Source of the DNA: Lachnospiraceae bacterium UBA7093
Lineage (GTDB): Bacteria > Bacillota > Clostridia > Lachnospirales > Lachnospiraceae
Length of the DNA stretch: 64,000 nucleotides
NCBI GenBank assembly: GCA_002492465.1
Contig: DKYT01000004.1
Coordinates: 66,719 to 130,718, forward strand
Reading direction: 5' to 3'
The notes beneath the pieces are model-generated. The model saw only the letters and a list, made by a program, of their open reading frames with translations. It was not told the DNA's origin and searched no databases. Position numbers and translations under genes: made by a program. The first letter of the stretch is position 1. Every line of letters begins with the position of its first letter. This document shows, piece by piece, positions 7,654-16,141 of this stretch.

Positions 7654-8622
7654 ATGGAGAAAATGGAATATCTATATCATGTACTTGGAATCCGCACTGC
7701 ATATGAGAATGATGATCCTAAGCCCGTTCCCAATTATATTTATGCCCGGTATCATGTACAAGAAGTCACTCTTGACGGCAAAAAAGCTGCTTTTGTTTAT
7801 CCTAAAGCAGAACTGGATTCCGTAAATGCCATAAAAAAGCATCTGGAAAGAATCGAGAGAATTGTGGGTGCACCGGCAATTCTTGTGATGAATCGTCTAA
7901 CCTATCGGCAGAAGGTATATTTGTTGAGAGATCACATTCCGTTTATTGTGGAGGGAAAGCAAATTTACCTTCCTTTCATGGCAATCTATTTGCAGGAAAG
8001 ATGTGATGGTGAGAAACAGACAGTTACGGCTATGCTTCCATCAGCACAGTTGTTGCTTTTTTATTATATTTATCATGGTTGCGGTGAACTGCTGACGAGT
8101 GATGCATCTCAGGCACTCTCATTTACAGCTACATCAATTTCCAGGGCATCAAGGCAGCTTGAGGAGATGGCTCTGATACAAACAGAAAAGAGAGGGGTAC
8201 AGAAAGTCATTTTTTCTGATAAAACACCGAAGGAGCTTTTTGATGTGGCAAAAAATTATTTGTGTAATCCTGTGAAGCGGACAGTTTATGTGCCAAAAGC
8301 GGATATCAAAGAAGATTTGCTTATGAGCGGATATTCTGCACTATCTGAATACTCTATGCTAAACCCGCCTACAGTGGACTGCTGTGCTGCAGAAAGTATT
8401 GCCACGTGGGATAAAATCTCGTCTGGCAAGTTGCAAAACTCAGTTGACCAGTGTGCGGTGGAGCTTTGGCGTTACGATCCTAAAAAGCTGGCTGATGGCG
8501 AATGTGTAGACAGGCTTTCCCTTGCGCTTGCTCTTCGTGGGGATAAGGATGAAAGAATAGAAGAAGCCATAGAAGAAATGCTTATGCAGGTATGGAGGGA
8601 TATTGATGGTAAGAGGAATTGA
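7654..8622 (+). CDS. Winged-helix regulator, probable antitoxin of an AbiE-like pair
   Basis: This 322-aa protein has a winged-helix/MarR-like segment in the middle (residues about 125-190, with AMLPSAQLLLFYYIYHGCGE, FTATSISRASRQLEEMALI and a wing strand). N- and C-terminal extensions are unassigned. The gene is followed, with a 17-bp overlap, by a nucleotidyltransferase-fold toxin. The pair resembles AbiE-type (type IV) systems, where a DNA-binding antitoxin represses its own operon. Unlike canonical AbiEi, the helix-turn-helix is central rather than N-terminal. A second in-frame ATG at 7663 is an alternative start. Family name is inferred mainly from the HTH and the partner. Confidence 0.7.
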   Translation: MEKMEYLYHVLGIRTAYENDDPKPVPNYIYARYHVQEVTLDGKKAAFVYPKAELDSVNAIKKHLERIERIVGAPAILVMNRLTYRQKVYLLRDHIPFIVEGKQIYLPFMAIYLQERCDGEKQTVTAMLPSAQLLLFYYIYHGCGELLTSDASQALSFTATSISRASRQLEEMALIQTEKRGVQKVIFSDKTPKELFDVAKNYLCNPVKRTVYVPKADIKEDLLMSGYSALSEYSMLNPPTVDCCAAESIATWDKISSGKLQNSVDQCAVELWRYDPKKLADGECVDRLSLALALRGDKDERIEEAIEEMLMQVWRDIDGKRN

Positions 8623-9364
8623 AAGCTTCAGAGAATGGTTCAGTGGGTATGAGGAGCAGTATGCGATTATCGGCGGTACAGCCTGCGATCTATTGATGAC
8701 TAATGAAGGATTGGATTTTCGGGCTACAAAAGATATTGATCTTGTTTTGATCTTAGAAGCTGTGAATGTAGCATTTGGCAGAAAATTCTGGGAGTATATA
8801 CTTACTGCCGGATACGAGCATAGAAATAGAAGCACAGGCGAACCCCAGTTTTATCGTTTTACGAATCCGCAGTCTCGGGAATATCCAATCATGATAGAAC
8901 TGTTTGCAAGAAAGCCGGATGCAATCATCCTGCCGGAGGATGCGGTACTTTCTCCGCTTTCAATGGATGAGGATGTTTCCAGTTTGTCGGCTATTTTGCT
9001 TGATGATGATTACTATAAATTCTTAAGGCAGGGACGAATCCGTGTAGCAGGGGTTACGGTGTTGGACGCGCTGCATCTGATTCCTTTTAAAGCAAAGGCT
9101 TGGATTGACTTGTCGGATAGAAAAGCGAATGGTGAGCAGGTAGACAGCAAGAATATACGAAAACATAAAAATGACGTCTTCCGCCTAACGGAATTGCTTG
9201 ACCGAAATCAAGAGCCGTTGTCTTATTTGCCGGATACAATAAGAGCCGAAATGAGAAAATTTGCCGAACGGATGGCAGCTGAGGACGTGGATCTGAAACA
9301 GCTTGGAATTCAAAATAAGACAAAGGAAGAGATTCTCGATGAGTTGAGAGCTACATATGGGTAA
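8606..9364 (+). CDS. AbiEii-like nucleotidyltransferase toxin
   Basis: This 252-aa protein has the nucleotidyltransferase signature of the AbiEii/AbiGii/MenA toxin group: GGTACDLLM near residue 22, then ATKDIDLVL, giving the G-G and D-x-D metal-binding pattern. The later segment VLDALHLIPFKAKAWIDLS and a helical C-terminus also fit. Family members transfer nucleotides to targets such as tRNA and stop growth, including in abortive phage defence. ATG 8606 is used with GGAGGG inside the regulator gene as ribosome site; the 17-bp overlap implies translational coupling. Host range and target are unknown. Confidence 0.75.
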   Translation: MVRGIESFREWFSGYEEQYAIIGGTACDLLMTNEGLDFRATKDIDLVLILEAVNVAFGRKFWEYILTAGYEHRNRSTGEPQFYRFTNPQSREYPIMIELFARKPDAIILPEDAVLSPLSMDEDVSSLSAILLDDDYYKFLRQGRIRVAGVTVLDALHLIPFKAKAWIDLSDRKANGEQVDSKNIRKHKNDVFRLTELLDRNQEPLSYLPDTIRAEMRKFAERMAAEDVDLKQLGIQNKTKEEILDELRATYG

Positions 9365-9468
9365 AACTACACTAATGTTTTACTCAAAAAAATGGGGAAC
9401 TTAAGAGAAGATATAGATTGAAAATTTCTTCCAATCCGATTACAATGGTGAAAGATGGAGGAATGCAC

Positions 9469-9714
9469 ATGCGAAGGATGGAATTTAAGATGGAACGCCC
9501 CGGTCTTTTAAAGGAAGGGGACGAGATCACAGTGACGGAAGGTGTGCTTCCCAGTAATTATTATTATACCATTGACCCGTCTCTTGCCATGTCCGGAAAT
9601 TTCCCTTTCAGGGAGCGAATGCTTGCAAGAAAAGGCAAGGTGGTGAGCATCATCGAAAATGAACGGGGATTTTACGTGACAGCAGAATTTGAGGAAGAGC
9701 AGGACAAAGGGTAA
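9469..9714 (+). CDS. Small conserved-looking hypothetical protein
   Basis: This 81-aa protein begins MRRMEFKMERPGLLKEGD. It is charged, soluble and beta-rich, with FPFRERMLARKGKVVSIIEN near the middle and an acidic end. I recognise no family. ATG 9469 is chosen because GGAGG lies 7 bp upstream; the ATG at 9463 is too close to that site. It precedes ridA by 12 bp, so it probably heads the ridA-aroK-transporter-GH31 run. Confidence 0.65.
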   Translation: MRRMEFKMERPGLLKEGDEITVTEGVLPSNYYYTIDPSLAMSGNFPFRERMLARKGKVVSIIENERGFYVTAEFEEEQDKG

Positions 9715-9726
9715 AGGAGGAAAATC

Positions 9727-10104
9727 ATGTTAAAGAAAGTAGCTACATCCAAAGCGCCGGCGGCGATCGGACCCTATTCCCAGGGAATTATTGCAAACGG
9801 TTTTTTGTTTGCATCGGGACAGATTCCTATTATTCCCGCCACAGGAGAGATTGCGCAGGGGGATATTACGGTACAGGCGCAGCAGGTAATGGAAAATGTG
9901 GGAGAAATTTTAAAAGAGGCGGGCGCCGATTATGAGGACGTGGTAAAGACCACCTGTTTCCTTGCGGATATGGCTGATTTTGCCGCTTTTAACAGCGTTT
10001 ACGAAAAATATTTCACCGGCAAACCGGCAAGAAGCTGCGTTGCAGTGAAGGAGCTGCCCAAGAAGGTGCTCTGCGAGGTGGAAGTGACTGCGGTGATAAA
10101 GTAA
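9727..10104 (+). CDS. ridA: RidA family enamine/imine deaminase
   Basis: This 125-aa protein is a full-length RidA (YjgF/YER057c/UK114) protein. Visible family motifs are APAAIGPYSQGIIANGFLFA, SGQIPIIPATGEI and CEVEVTAVIK, including the conserved Arg in KPARSCVAVKELPK that binds the substrate carboxylate. RidA hydrolyses reactive enamine/imine intermediates such as 2-aminoacrylate released by PLP enzymes, in the cytoplasm as a trimer. It has an excellent ribosome site (AAAGGAGGAAAATC). Identification is firm. Confidence 0.95.
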   Translation: MLKKVATSKAPAAIGPYSQGIIANGFLFASGQIPIIPATGEIAQGDITVQAQQVMENVGEILKEAGADYEDVVKTTCFLADMADFAAFNSVYEKYFTGKPARSCVAVKELPKKVLCEVEVTAVIK

Positions 10105-10131
10105 TCCAAAGAAAAGGCTGACAGAGAAGCA

Positions 10132-10629
10132 ATGAAAAATGTAATATTGATTGGAATGCCGGGGGCTGGAAAAAGTACGGTGGGCGTAGTGCTTGCCAAG
10201 AGACTTGGATACAGGTTTATAGATTCCGACCTGGTGATTCAGGAGAGAAGCGGAAAGCTGCTTCACCAATTGATTGAGGAGATGGGTGAGGCAGGTTTTC
10301 TTGCGCTTGAAAATAGAATCAACGCATCCATCTATGGGGAGCGTGCCGTTATTGCAACGGGAGGCAGCGCTGTCTATGGGGAAGAGGCAATGGCTCATTT
10401 CAGGGAAATAGGGCGGATCGTCTATTTGCAGCTTGCCTTTGAAGAACTGCGGGAACGATTGGGAGATCTGCAAAAGAGAGGCGTCGTTCTGAAGGAAGGC
10501 ATGACCTTGAAGGAGCTTTATGAGGAGAGGGTCCCTTTGTATGAAAAATATGGGGATATTGTGATCTCCTGCAGCGGAAAGGATATCCGCCGGATTGTGG
10601 AGGAAATTGAGGAGAAAAGTGACAAATGA
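10132..10629 (+). CDS. aroK: Shikimate kinase
   Basis: This 165-aa P-loop kinase has Walker A GMPGAGKSTVG (residues 8-18), the FIDSDLVIQ substrate Asp pair, and IATGGSAVYGEEAM with the GG motif of shikimate kinases. It phosphorylates shikimate at O-3 in aromatic amino-acid synthesis. The expected Arg between the P-loop and the GG motif is present in EFLALENR-like context (ALENRINASI), but the rest of the aro pathway is not nearby, so a shikimate-kinase-like paralogue is possible. It overlaps the next gene by 4 bp (ATGA). Confidence 0.8.
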   Translation: MKNVILIGMPGAGKSTVGVVLAKRLGYRFIDSDLVIQERSGKLLHQLIEEMGEAGFLALENRINASIYGERAVIATGGSAVYGEEAMAHFREIGRIVYLQLAFEELRERLGDLQKRGVVLKEGMTLKELYEERVPLYEKYGDIVISCSGKDIRRIVEEIEEKSDK

Positions 10630-11525
10630 AAAAAGTATCTTTAAGAAGCAGCCTCCTGCTTTTTCTGACGGCGTCTATATGGGGCATTGCCTTTGTGGCG
10701 CAGAGCGTGGGAATGGACTATATGGGTCCCTTTACCTTTAACGGCATTCGGTTTTTGATGGGTTCGCTGGTGCTGATGCCGCTGGTATGGATTCGCAGAA
10801 AGCGGGACAGGGAAAAACAGATTTCCAGAGCCGGTCTGAAAATTACCCTTACAGGGGGTATATGCTGCGGACTGGCGCTTGGATCGGCGGCTCTGTTACA
10901 GCAGTTTGGCATTCTGTATACGACGGTGGGGAAAGCGGGCTTTATTACCACTCTTTACATTATCATTGTGCCTGTTCTGGGAATTTTTTTAAAGAAAAAG
11001 GTGCCGGGCAAGGTGTGGATCGGGGCTGTTCTTGCAGCGTTTGGATTGTACCTTTTATGTATGAGCGAGAGACTGGTATTGGGAAAGGGAGACACCTATG
11101 TGTTTATGAGCGCGCTTCTTTTTTCCGTTCATATATTGGTCATTGACTATTTTTCACCCAAAGCGGACGGCGTGGAGCTTTCCTGTATACAATTTCTGAC
11201 TGCGGGAACCATCAGCACAGTGCTTGCATTTTTGTTTGAGGCGCCTACGGTGGAAGGGCTGGCAGCAGGCATCCTTCCTCTTGCCTATGCGGGCATTATG
11301 TCCAGCGGAGTGGCTTATACTTTACAGATCATTGGTCAAAAAGACATGGATCCTACGGTGGCTTCCCTGATTCTATCGCTGGAATCAGTGGTTTCCGTGC
11401 TGTCAGGATGGATTCTTTTGGGGCAGGCTTTAAGCCCCAGAGAACTTGCGGGCTGTGCCCTGGTGTTTGGAGCCGTTATTTTGGTACAGCTGCCAGATAG
11501 AAAGAGAAGGGAGATAAGGGTATGA
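10626..11525 (+). CDS. EamA/DMT superfamily transporter
   Basis: This 299-aa protein has ten hydrophobic helices arranged as two EamA repeats, the normal size and topology of drug/metabolite transporters. It starts SLRSSLLLFLTASIWGIAFV. The second repeat contains GIMSSGVAYTLQIIGQKDMD and VASLILSLESVVSVLSGWI, close to the family pattern. It is probably an exporter of a metabolite; the substrate is unknown. Four-base overlaps at both ends (with aroK and with the GH31 gene) show translational coupling. Confidence 0.88.
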   Translation: MKKVSLRSSLLLFLTASIWGIAFVAQSVGMDYMGPFTFNGIRFLMGSLVLMPLVWIRRKRDREKQISRAGLKITLTGGICCGLALGSAALLQQFGILYTTVGKAGFITTLYIIIVPVLGIFLKKKVPGKVWIGAVLAAFGLYLLCMSERLVLGKGDTYVFMSALLFSVHILVIDYFSPKADGVELSCIQFLTAGTISTVLAFLFEAPTVEGLAAGILPLAYAGIMSSGVAYTLQIIGQKDMDPTVASLILSLESVVSVLSGWILLGQALSPRELAGCALVFGAVILVQLPDRKRREIRV

Positions 11526-13837
11526 ATACGTACAAAAAGTTACTTAAATATCGTACGGATGGGAATCGGATTTACTTCCAGTTTGAGGGCAACCAGCAGG
11601 GAAAGGAGCCTTGCGTGGAAGTGATTTCAGATTCGATTATTAATGTTTTCATTGACTACACCGGTATGGGACATTGTACCAGGGCAATTGAGGGGGAGCT
11701 TGGAAAGCGGCTGAATTCGGGCGCGGCAGGGAAGGATATAAAACCGGAAAAGGTGTCGCACAGGAAATCCGGCGTTGTGATTAAGACAAAACAGTTGACC
11801 ATAGTAGTCGGAGACGGCTTCCAGGTAGATTTTTATGATGCCCAGGAAAATCCCTTAAGCCTTGCTTACCGTGGAGAGAGAAAAAGAAGCGGCGAGGTCA
11901 GTGAGGCAGCGTTGGAGCTTTTGAAAAAGGAGGGACATGCAGCCGGGCAAACCATTGCCGATTATGCGGTGCAGGAGCTTCGGAGCCTGGATCAGGAAGA
12001 CTGCATATACGGGCTGGGAGATAAGACAGGCGTATTAAATAAAAGGTATTATGCATATGAAATGTGGAATTCCGATATACCGGATCCCCATGAGGACTGC
12101 TTTAAGTCTTTGTACAAGAGCATTCCTTTTATGCTGGTTTTGAAGGAAAAAGGAGCTTATGGCATCTTTTTTGACAATCACAACAGAACCTACTTTGACC
12201 TGGGAAAGGAATCGGAAGCCTATTACCTGCTGGGGGCAGAGGAGGGAAATCTTGATTATTACTTTATTGGCGGGGAAAGCCTGAAGGAAGTCATATCCGG
12301 CTATACCGAGCTGACCGGACGGGCGCCTATGCAGCAGTTTTGGACATTAGGATTCCACCAGTCCAGATGGGGCTATGGATCGGAAAAGGAGATCCGGGGT
12401 ATTGCGGAGGAAATGAGAAAGCATAAGCTGCCCTGCGACTGCATCCATTTTGACATCGACTATATGGATCACTATAAAGTCTTTACGTGGAACAAGGAAA
12501 CCTACGAGGACGGCAAAAAGGTGATTTCCGATCTTAAAGACATGGGGATTAAAGCGGTTACCATCATCGATCCCGGTGTAAAAGTGGAAAAGGGTTATGA
12601 TGTTTATGAAGAAGGGGTAGAGCAGAATTATTTTGCCCGGACGCCGGAGGGGGAAATTTATGTCAATGAGGTTTGGCCGGGAGATGCCGTTTATCCTGAC
12701 TTTGGAGATCCCAAGGTACGCCGTTGGTGGGGAGAAAAACAGAAATTTTTGATCGATATGGGCGTGGAAGGGGTTTGGAACGATATGAATGAACCGGCAA
12801 GCTTTCGAGGCCCGCTGCCTGACGATGTGGTATTTACCGATGAGGATATGCCGTCCTGCCACAAACATATTCACAATATTTACGGACATAATATGGCAAA
12901 AGCTACTTATGAGGGATGGAAAGAACTCACCGGAAAGCGTCCTTTTGTAATCACAAGAGCCTGCTACAGCGGTTCCCAGAAATACACTACCGGATGGACA
13001 GGGGATAATCACAGCATCTGGTCCCATATCCGCATGGCAATTCCCCAGATGTGCAATATGGGAATGTCCGGCATGGGATTTATCGGTACCGATGTGGGCG
13101 GTTTTGGAAGCGACTGTACGCCGGAGCTTTTTGCAAGATGGATACAGCTGGGAAGCTTCTCCCCTCTTTTCAGGGATCACTGCGCCCAGGGATGCAGAAT
13201 GCAGGAGCCATGGCAGTTTGGCGAGGAGGTCCTGGCTATCAGCAGAAAATACATCAGGATGCGCTATCAGCTTCTCCCTTATCTGTACGATCTGATGCGG
13301 GAGAGCGAACTTACGGGCATTCCCATGCTGCGACCGCTGGTGCTGGAATTTGAAAACGACGAACATGCGAAAAACAGAAACGATGAGTTTATGCTGGGAG
13401 ACCGGATGCTGATCGCGCCTGTGGTGGAGCAGGGGGCGAGAGAAAAGCTGGTCTATCTGCCCAAAGGCACCTGGTATGATTATTGGAGCGGGGAAGAGGT
13501 TAAAGGGGAAAAGTTTTTTGTGCGGGAAGCTCCTTTGGATGTGTGCCCGATTTATGTGAAGGCAGGCGCCGTGATTCCCAAGTATCCGGCGCGTATGCAT
13601 GCAGAAGAAAATAAAGACGATATTCTCATTCTTGAAACATACCCGGGAAAAGGCTGCTGGCGGCATTATCAGGACAATGGAATCAATTTTGATTACCGGC
13701 AGGGAGCTTATAACGAATATGAGATCAAAAATAAATCGGGAGAGCTGAATGTTAAAATGCTGCATAAAAATTATACCTTTTACGGCGGCTTCGAGATCAT
13801 ACGCCGTGCCAAGGGAGAACCTTTAATCTACGCATAA
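11522..13837 (+). CDS. Glycoside hydrolase family 31 alpha-glucosidase
   Basis: This 771-aa protein is a full-length GH31 enzyme: an N-terminal beta domain (residues 1-255), a catalytic TIM barrel (about 260-600) and C-terminal beta domains. The catalytic nucleophile is the Asp in GVWNDMNEPASF (near residue 421), and the acid/base Asp lies in GWTGDNHSIW (near residue 495). The barrel entry FWTLGFHQSRWGYGSEKEI is also typical. There is no signal peptide, so it acts in the cytoplasm on imported alpha-glucosides; alpha-xylosidase activity cannot be excluded. It overlaps the DMT transporter gene by 4 bp. Confidence 0.92.
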   Translation: MNTYKKLLKYRTDGNRIYFQFEGNQQGKEPCVEVISDSIINVFIDYTGMGHCTRAIEGELGKRLNSGAAGKDIKPEKVSHRKSGVVIKTKQLTIVVGDGFQVDFYDAQENPLSLAYRGERKRSGEVSEAALELLKKEGHAAGQTIADYAVQELRSLDQEDCIYGLGDKTGVLNKRYYAYEMWNSDIPDPHEDCFKSLYKSIPFMLVLKEKGAYGIFFDNHNRTYFDLGKESEAYYLLGAEEGNLDYYFIGGESLKEVISGYTELTGRAPMQQFWTLGFHQSRWGYGSEKEIRGIAEEMRKHKLPCDCIHFDIDYMDHYKVFTWNKETYEDGKKVISDLKDMGIKAVTIIDPGVKVEKGYDVYEEGVEQNYFARTPEGEIYVNEVWPGDAVYPDFGDPKVRRWWGEKQKFLIDMGVEGVWNDMNEPASFRGPLPDDVVFTDEDMPSCHKHIHNIYGHNMAKATYEGWKELTGKRPFVITRACYSGSQKYTTGWTGDNHSIWSHIRMAIPQMCNMGMSGMGFIGTDVGGFGSDCTPELFARWIQLGSFSPLFRDHCAQGCRMQEPWQFGEEVLAISRKYIRMRYQLLPYLYDLMRESELTGIPMLRPLVLEFENDEHAKNRNDEFMLGDRMLIAPVVEQGAREKLVYLPKGTWYDYWSGEEVKGEKFFVREAPLDVCPIYVKAGAVIPKYPARMHAEENKDDILILETYPGKGCWRHYQDNGINFDYRQGAYNEYEIKNKSGELNVKMLHKNYTFYGGFEIIRRAKGEPLIYA

Positions 13838-13860
13838 AGAGCGGAAAAGGGCGCATAATA
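13832..13860 (+). promoter_or_regulatory. SigG-type forespore promoter of spoVAE
   Basis: GCATA at 13832-13836, a 17-bp spacer and CATAATA at 13854-13860 match the SigG consensus exactly (GHATR, 17-18 bp, CATXHTA). The -35 box overlaps the last codons of the GH31 gene. A small hairpin (CGGCAG at 13885-13890 with CTGCCG at 13896-13901) lies between promoter and ribosome site. Confidence 0.7.
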
Positions 13861-13915
13861 ATGCATGACGATACAAAGGGAATCCGGCAGTAGAGCTGCC
13901 GTAAAGGAGGTTGTC

Positions 13916-14272
13916 ATGGATTATTTCAATGCATTCTGGGTAGGCGGACTGATCTGCGCTTTGGTTCAGATCTTAATGGAAAAAACAAAAATGATGCCCG
14001 GCAGGATTATGGTGCTGCTGGTTTGCCTTGGAGCGGTGATCGGTGTTTTCGGCTGGTACCAGCCTTTTGTGGAGTTTGCCGGCGCCGGCGCATCGGTACC
14101 TCTCCTGGGCTTTGGAAACGTATTGATGAAAGGCGTTAAGGAAGCGGTGGACAAAGAGGGTTTTATGGGCTTGTTTTCCGGAGGGTTCAAGGCGGGCACC
14201 GTAGGAACGTCGGCAGCGCTGATCTTCGGTTATCTGGCAAGCCTTATTTTCAACCCAAAGATGAAAAAATAG
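13916..14272 (+). CDS. spoVAE: Stage V sporulation protein AE
   Basis: This 118-aa protein matches SpoVAE: about four membrane helices, first MDYFNAFWVGGLICALVQIL, and the family signature FVEFAGAGASVPLLGFGN followed by GVKEAVDKEGFMGLFSGG. It is a core membrane part of the SpoVA channel for Ca-dipicolinate. The ATG at 13916 has AAAGGAGG 6 bp upstream; the frame is open further upstream but lacks a ribosome site. It is isolated from spoVAA-spoVAB by 6.4 kb and from spoVAC/spoVAD, which are not in the window, and it has its own SigG-type promoter. Confidence 0.88.
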   Translation: MDYFNAFWVGGLICALVQILMEKTKMMPGRIMVLLVCLGAVIGVFGWYQPFVEFAGAGASVPLLGFGNVLMKGVKEAVDKEGFMGLFSGGFKAGTVGTSAALIFGYLASLIFNPKMKK

Positions 14273-14333
14273 AATCATTGTTTCTTTTCCGCCGATGGGG
14301 TATACTTGTAAGGTGGAAAGGAAGTGTACAGAG

Positions 14334-16136
14334 ATGATACAGGAAAGATTAAGTAAATTAAGAGCAAGCATGAAAGCGGCTGGGATAGACTGTTATCTGA
14401 TACCCACATCGGATTATCATGACAGTGAATATGTCAGCGGCTTTTTTATGGTAAGAAAATACTTCAGCGGGTTTACCGGTTCGGCGGGAACCCTGGTGGT
14501 ATCAGGGAAAGAGGCGGCGCTTTTTACCGACGGAAGATATTTCATACAGGCGGCAAAGGAGCTTTCGGGAACGGAGATTCAGCTGATGAAAATAGGAGAG
14601 CCGGGGGTTCCCACCGTCAAACAGTATCTTGCCCGGATTATGGGAGAAGGGGAAACCTTAGGTTTTGACGGCAGAGTGGTGAAAGCGGATGACGGAACAG
14701 GATATGAGGAGACGCTATCGCAAAAGCATTGCCGCATCATCTGGAACCGGGACCTGGCGGAAGAAATCTGGGAGGATCGTCCGGCATTGCCCCATAATCC
14801 GGTGTTTATACTGGAGGAACGCTACAGTGGAGAAGGGGCTTCTCAGAAAATCGGGCGGGTAAGAGAAAAAATGAAGCAGGAGGGCGCCGACGTTCATATT
14901 CTTACTTCCTTAGACGATATTGCATGGCTTTTGAATATCAGGGGAAGTGATGTGGAAAGCTGCCCGGTGGTACTTTCCTATATGATATTGACACAGGATC
15001 AGGCGCTGCTGTTTGCGGAGGAGACAGATCCTGGGGAGGATGTGTGGACACAGGAGCTACGCCGGTATTTAAAGGAAAACCAGGTGGAGCTTCGCCCATA
15101 CGATTCCTTTTATTCTTATGCGGCGCAGATTTCCGGAGGAAAGGCGCTGCTTAGCAAAGGGCGGGTCAATTACAGGCTCTTAAAGGAGCTTTCCGGGAAT
15201 TTGGAAGTGATCGACAGACCCAACCCCACGTCCCTTATGAAAGCGGTTAAAAATCCAACGGAAATGGAAAATCTCAGAAAGGCGCATCTGTGGGATGCCC
15301 TTGCTGTGACTCGTTTTATGTATTGGCTTAAGAAAAATTTGGGAAAACTTCCCATCACAGAGGTAAGCGCAATAGAATATCTGGAAGAACTGCGCCGGAA
15401 ATGCGAGGCTTACCGGGAACCCAGCTTTGCCACCATCTGCGCTTATGGCGCCAACGGCGCCCTTGCCCATTACAGCGCCCGTAAAGAGGCATGTGCGGAA
15501 ATAAAACCGGGTTCTTTGCTGGTGGTGGACAGTGGAGGACACTATCTGGAGGGTTCTACGGATATTACAAGAACCTTTGCCCTGGGGGAGATTTCCCGTG
15601 AGATGAAGGAGCATTTCACCCTGGTTCTTCGCGCTATGCTTACATTAAAGAACACTCGTTTTCTTTATGGGTGCCGAGGCGTCAATCTGGACATCCGCGC
15701 CAGAGAAGTGCTTTGGGAAAAGGGGCTTGACTATAAGCACGGCACGGGGCATGGGGTAGGCTACCTTCTCAGCGTCCATGAGGGACCGAACAGCTTCCGG
15801 TGGAAGCTGCAGCCGGATTATCAGGAGAACGCGGTTTTGGAAGAGGGCATGGTGACCACAGACGAACCGGGTCTGTATATAGAGGGAAGCCACGGAATCA
15901 GAATTGAAAATGAGCTTTTATGCAGAAAGGGAGAGGCAAACGAGTACGGGCAGTTTATGTATTTTGAAGATCTGACCTGCGTGCCCATCGATCTGGACGG
16001 CGTGGAGGTTTCTCTTTTGGAGGAGACAGACAGAAAAAGGCTGAATGCTTATCACAGGGAAGTCTTTGAGCGGATTTCCCCTTATTTTGAGGGGGAGGAG
16101 CTTGACTGGCTGAGAAATGCAACCAGAGAGATTTAG
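14334..16136 (+). CDS. Aminopeptidase P (Xaa-Pro aminopeptidase, M24B)
   Basis: This 600-aa cytoplasmic protein has two creatinase-type N-terminal domains (starting MIQERLSKLRASMKAAGIDC) and a C-terminal M24 pita-bread domain. All five metal ligands can be placed: the Asp pair in VVDSGGHYLEGSTDITRTFAL, His in KHGTGHGVGYLLSVHEGP, and Glu residues in TTDEPGLYIEG and GIRIENELL. It removes N-terminal residues before proline using two Mn ions. The length (about 600) fits the long eukaryote-like aminopeptidase P form common in Clostridia. ATG 14334 follows AAAGGAAG. The HAD gene follows after 5 bp. Confidence 0.92.
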   Translation: MIQERLSKLRASMKAAGIDCYLIPTSDYHDSEYVSGFFMVRKYFSGFTGSAGTLVVSGKEAALFTDGRYFIQAAKELSGTEIQLMKIGEPGVPTVKQYLARIMGEGETLGFDGRVVKADDGTGYEETLSQKHCRIIWNRDLAEEIWEDRPALPHNPVFILEERYSGEGASQKIGRVREKMKQEGADVHILTSLDDIAWLLNIRGSDVESCPVVLSYMILTQDQALLFAEETDPGEDVWTQELRRYLKENQVELRPYDSFYSYAAQISGGKALLSKGRVNYRLLKELSGNLEVIDRPNPTSLMKAVKNPTEMENLRKAHLWDALAVTRFMYWLKKNLGKLPITEVSAIEYLEELRRKCEAYREPSFATICAYGANGALAHYSARKEACAEIKPGSLLVVDSGGHYLEGSTDITRTFALGEISREMKEHFTLVLRAMLTLKNTRFLYGCRGVNLDIRAREVLWEKGLDYKHGTGHGVGYLLSVHEGPNSFRWKLQPDYQENAVLEEGMVTTDEPGLYIEGSHGIRIENELLCRKGEANEYGQFMYFEDLTCVPIDLDGVEVSLLEETDRKRLNAYHREVFERISPYFEGEELDWLRNATREI

Positions 16137-16141
16137 GGGAT

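Noticed and set aside
9361..9383. GTAAAAC/GTTTTAC hairpin after the AbiEii-like gene as a terminator
   Set aside because: The stem is only 7 AT-rich bp and is followed by A residues on this strand, not by a T tract.
12347..13765. Long open frame on the minus strand within the GH31 gene
   Set aside because: It is a shadow of the GH31 coding frame: no ribosome site, no recognisable domain, and a residue mix typical of antisense reading.
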